From the NCBI GenBank assembly GCA_005881235.1, contig VBEQ01000024.1, forward strand, positions 1-21,008: a stretch of 21,008 nucleotides of DNA, read 5' to 3'. How positions within the stretch are numbered: position 1 is the first letter of the stretch; the number at the start of each line of letters is the position of its first letter. Below the pieces are notes generated by a model that searched no databases, was not told where the DNA came from, and saw only the letters and a list, made by a program, of their open reading frames with translations. Positions 18,769-21,008 of this stretch are shown here, piece after piece. The stretch comes from Chloroflexota bacterium. GTDB lineage: Bacteria > Chloroflexota > Dormibacteria > CF-121. The translations under genes were made by a program, and so were the position numbers.

Positions 18769-21008
18769 ATGTCGCAGCAGCCCATGTCGCGCGAATCGAT
18801 CGAGAAGAAGCCCCGCACCCGCGGCGCGGACACCGTCGTCGCCTCCGTTTGTCCCTATTGCGCGGTCGGCTGCAGCCAGCTCGTCTACGTGAAAGACCGG
18901 CGGATCATCGACGTCGAGGGCAATCCCGAGTCGCCGATCAACGAAGGCACCTTGTGTCCCAAAGGCGCCTCAACCTATCGCTACCTGGTCAACCCCAACC
19001 GCGTGACGGCGGTGCGCTACCGAGCGCCCTATTCGGATCATTGGGAGGAGCGTCCGCTCGACTGGGCGATGGACCGGATCGCCCAGCGCATCAAGGAAAC
19101 CCGCGACGCGAGCTTCGTCGAGCGAACGCCTGATGGCAAGCTCGCCAACCAGACGACGGCGATCGCGACCCTGGGCGGCGCGACGATGGACATCGAAGAG
19201 AACTACTTGATCAAGAAATTGTTTAGCGGCGGGCTGGGCGTTGTCTCCGTTGAAAACCAGGCGCGAATATGACATAGCTCCACTGTTCCCGGTCTGGGAA
19301 CAAGCTTCGGACGGGGTGGGGCCACCACCTTCCAGCAGGACCTGGCCAACGCCGACGCGATCCTGATCATGGGCAGCAACATGGCCGAGAACCACCCGGT
19401 CGGCTTCCGCTGGCCGATGAAGGCGCGCGAACGCGGCGCCACCATCATCCACGTCGACCCGCGATTCAGCCGGACCTCGGCCGCCTCCAATCTCTATGTG
19501 CCGATCCGGTCGGGCAGCGACATCGCCTTCCTCGGCGGGCTCATCAACTACGTGCTGAGCCGCGATCTGTGGTTCCACGACTACGTACTCGCCTACACGA
19601 ATGCCTCCTCGATCATCAACGACCAGTACATCGACGCCGAAGACAACGGCGGCGTCTTCTCCGGATACGATCCCCGATCCGGCAGCTACGACAACGCCAG
19701 CTGGGCCTACGCCGGCCCGCCGCAGGAAGCGAAAGAAGACGCCGCCGCCCACACCGGTCACGCCATGGAGGGGACCAGCCCGGCGAAGCACCGGCCCGCG
19801 CGCGACGAAACGCTCCAGCACCCGCGCTGCGTCTTCCAGATCCTCAAACGACACTACGCCCGCTACACCCCGGAGATGGTCGAGCAGGTCTGCGGAACCC
19901 CCAAGGAGCTCTTCCTTCAAGTCGCCGACGTGCTGGCAAAGAACTCCGGACGTGAGCGAACCAGCGCCATTTGTTACGCGGTCGGCTGGACGCAGCAGAG
20001 CTACGGCGCGCAGATCATCCGTGCCGCGGGCATTCTGCAGCTGCTTCTCGGCAACATCGGCCGACCGGGCGGCGGCATCATGGCGCTGCGCGGCCACGCC
20101 TCCATCCAGGGCTCGACGGACGTGCCGACCTTGTTCGACCTGCTGCCGGGCTACCTTCCCCATCCGGCCGTGTTCAAGGGCGATGACACCCTCGAGAAAT
20201 ACATGCGCGAGTCGGCGGTCAGGGGCGGCTACTGGTCCAATCTCCCCAAGTTCATGGTTTCGCTGCTCAAGGCGTGGTATGGCGACGCGGCGGTAAAGGA
20301 TAACGAGTACGGCTACCAGTGGATTCCCAAGCTGACGGGCGACCACTCGCACGTCACCACCTCGGCGGCGATGGCGGATGGCGACGTCAAAGGCTTCGTC
20401 GTGTTCGGGCAGAACCCGGCCAACGGCAGCCCCAACTCCGGCCTACAGCGCAGGGCGCTGACCCAGCTCGACTGGCTGGTCGCCGTCGACCTCTATGAGA
20501 CGGAGACGGCCGCCTTCTGGTATGCCGCACCCGAGGGATGGAAGCCGTCCGATATCAAGACCGAGGTCTTCTTGCTACCGACGGCCGGACCGGCCGAGAA
20601 GGACGGCACCTTCACTAACACGCAGCGGCTGCTGCAGTTTCACGACAAGGCAGTCGATCCGCCGGGGGACGCCCGGTCGGACCTGTGGCTGGTCTATCAC
20701 CTCGGGCGACGGCTCAAGGAACTCTATCGCGATTCGGCCCGGCCCCAGGACGAGGGCCTGCGCCATCTCACCTGGGAGTACCTCCCGGAGCACCCCGACC
20801 CGCAGTGGCGGATCAACGATGAGCCATCCGCCGAGGCCGTCCTGAAAGAGATCAACGGGTTCACCGTCGCCGATCGCGCGCAGGTGCCCGACTTCGCCGC
20901 CCTCAAGGACGACGGGTCGACGGCGTGCGGCGTCTGGATCTACTCCGGGGTGTATCCGCAGGAGGGCAAGAACATGGCCCGCCGGCGGGTCAAGGGCGAC
21001 GGCTGGGT
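18769..21008 (+). CDS. fdhA: Selenocysteine formate dehydrogenase catalytic subunit, FdnG/FdoG type, 3' end beyond window
   Basis: Read through the in-frame TGA at 19270-19272 as selenocysteine (residue 168), the frame runs 746 codons to the window edge without another stop. The [4Fe-4S] motif is CPYCAVGC (Cys28, 31, 35) with Cys63 in TLCPKG. The active site is VENQARI-Sec-HSSTV, matching FdnG's VDNQARV-Sec-H. Next come FGRGGATT, MGSNMAENHPVGFRW, VDPRFSRT, VPIRSGSDIAFLGGL, LQHPRCVFQIL, GWTQQSYGAQIIR, LLGNIGRPGGGIMALRGHASIQG, YWSNLPKFMVSLLKAWYGDAA, FGQNPANGSPNSG and FTNTQRLLQFH: the molybdopterin-binding fold. It oxidises formate (or reduces CO2) at a Mo/W-bis-pterin site. Unlike FdnG it starts without a Tat signal, so it is probably cytoplasmic. 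FdnG is about 1,015 aa, so roughly 260 residues lie beyond the edge. A normal gene caller would stop at 19272. Confidence 0.95.
19270..19306 (+). promoter_or_regulatory. Selenocysteine UGA codon and bacterial SECIS hairpin
   Basis: Eleven bases after the TGA a perfect 7-bp stem begins: TGTTCCC (19284-19290), loop GGTCT (19291-19295), GGGAACA (19296-19302). An outer stem AGCT (19276-19279) / AGCT (19303-19306) extends it across a CCAC bulge. As I recall E. coli fdhF, its SelB-binding loop carries GGUCU at the same offset (bases 22-26 counted from the U of UGA). SelB with Sec-tRNA should bind here and decode the UGA. The bulged U of the E. coli stem is not evident. Confidence 0.85.

Noticed and set aside
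18471..18833. 121-residue N-terminal extension of the DUF1800 protein
   Set aside because: Arg-rich sequence without family similarity; it would bury the Tat signal and runs through the lipoprotein gene and the formate dehydrogenase start on the other strand.
19270..19272. TGA read as a real stop or as a frameshifted pseudogene
   Set aside because: The codon falls exactly on the family's selenocysteine, reading continues in the same frame with full homology, and a SECIS-like hairpin follows at the correct distance.
18970..20352. 460-codon minus-strand frame over the formate dehydrogenase gene
   Set aside because: Shadow of the strong codon bias of the selenoprotein gene; no recognisable domain or ribosome site.

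Overview
The window is GC-rich (roughly two thirds G+C), densely packed bacterial DNA, mostly read from the minus strand. No rRNA, tRNA, CRISPR array, transposase or phage gene is visible. The gene set (DesK/NarL two-component pair with a MacB-type ABC exporter, PspC and LiaF-like proteins, DtxR regulator with a ZIP transporter, DUF1501/DUF1800 Tat pair, selenocysteine formate dehydrogenase) and the many promoters without leaders suggest a soil or sediment bacterium of the Chloroflexota/Dormibacterota/Actinobacteriota kind. The phylum is inference only; no marker gene settles it.

Region 1 (1-5062, minus) looks like one seven-gene operon with tiny gaps or overlaps, in transcription order: ABC permease, ABC ATPase, DesK-type histidine kinase, NarL/FixJ-type response regulator, UPF0145/YbjQ protein, a two-helix membrane protein, and an exported C39-like cysteine peptidase cut by the left edge. 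Region 2 (5100-7840) holds an autoregulated LysR gene that converges on an isocitrate/methylisocitrate lyase-family gene. Upstream of the lyase lie a candidate 38-codon Cys-rich leader ORF and a T-N11-A palindrome, then a small membrane protein gene. Region 3 (7848-10218, minus) is an envelope-stress-like cluster: PspC, LiaF-like protein and a histidine phosphatase, preceded by a 51-aa lmo0937-type membrane protein with its own consensus promoter and a textbook terminator.

Region 4 (10219-12026) has a TraR/DksA-type protein converging on an imidazolonepropionase-like amidohydrolase. Region 5 (12043-14933) has a ZIP metal transporter divergent from a DtxR/MntR-type regulator across only 19 bp, then an ammonium transporter followed by a 45-codon membrane microprotein gene whose end overlaps the regulator antisense. 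Region 6 (15021-18694) has an MBL-fold hydrolase, the exported DUF1501/DUF1800 pair and a 41-aa lipoprotein.

Region 7 (18769 to the right edge) is the catalytic subunit of an FdnG/FdoG-type formate dehydrogenase. An in-frame TGA at 19270-19272 sits exactly at the catalytic selenocysteine, followed by a hairpin that matches a bacterial SECIS in loop sequence and spacing. A standard gene caller would split or lose this gene.

The strongest observations are the selenoprotein with its SECIS, the repeated pattern of -10 boxes placed 6-9 bp before start codons (leaderless mRNAs), the small genes of 38-51 codons (two near metabolic or transport genes, plus a lipoprotein and an lmo0937 protein), and the atypical metal-ligand set of the DtxR-like protein.
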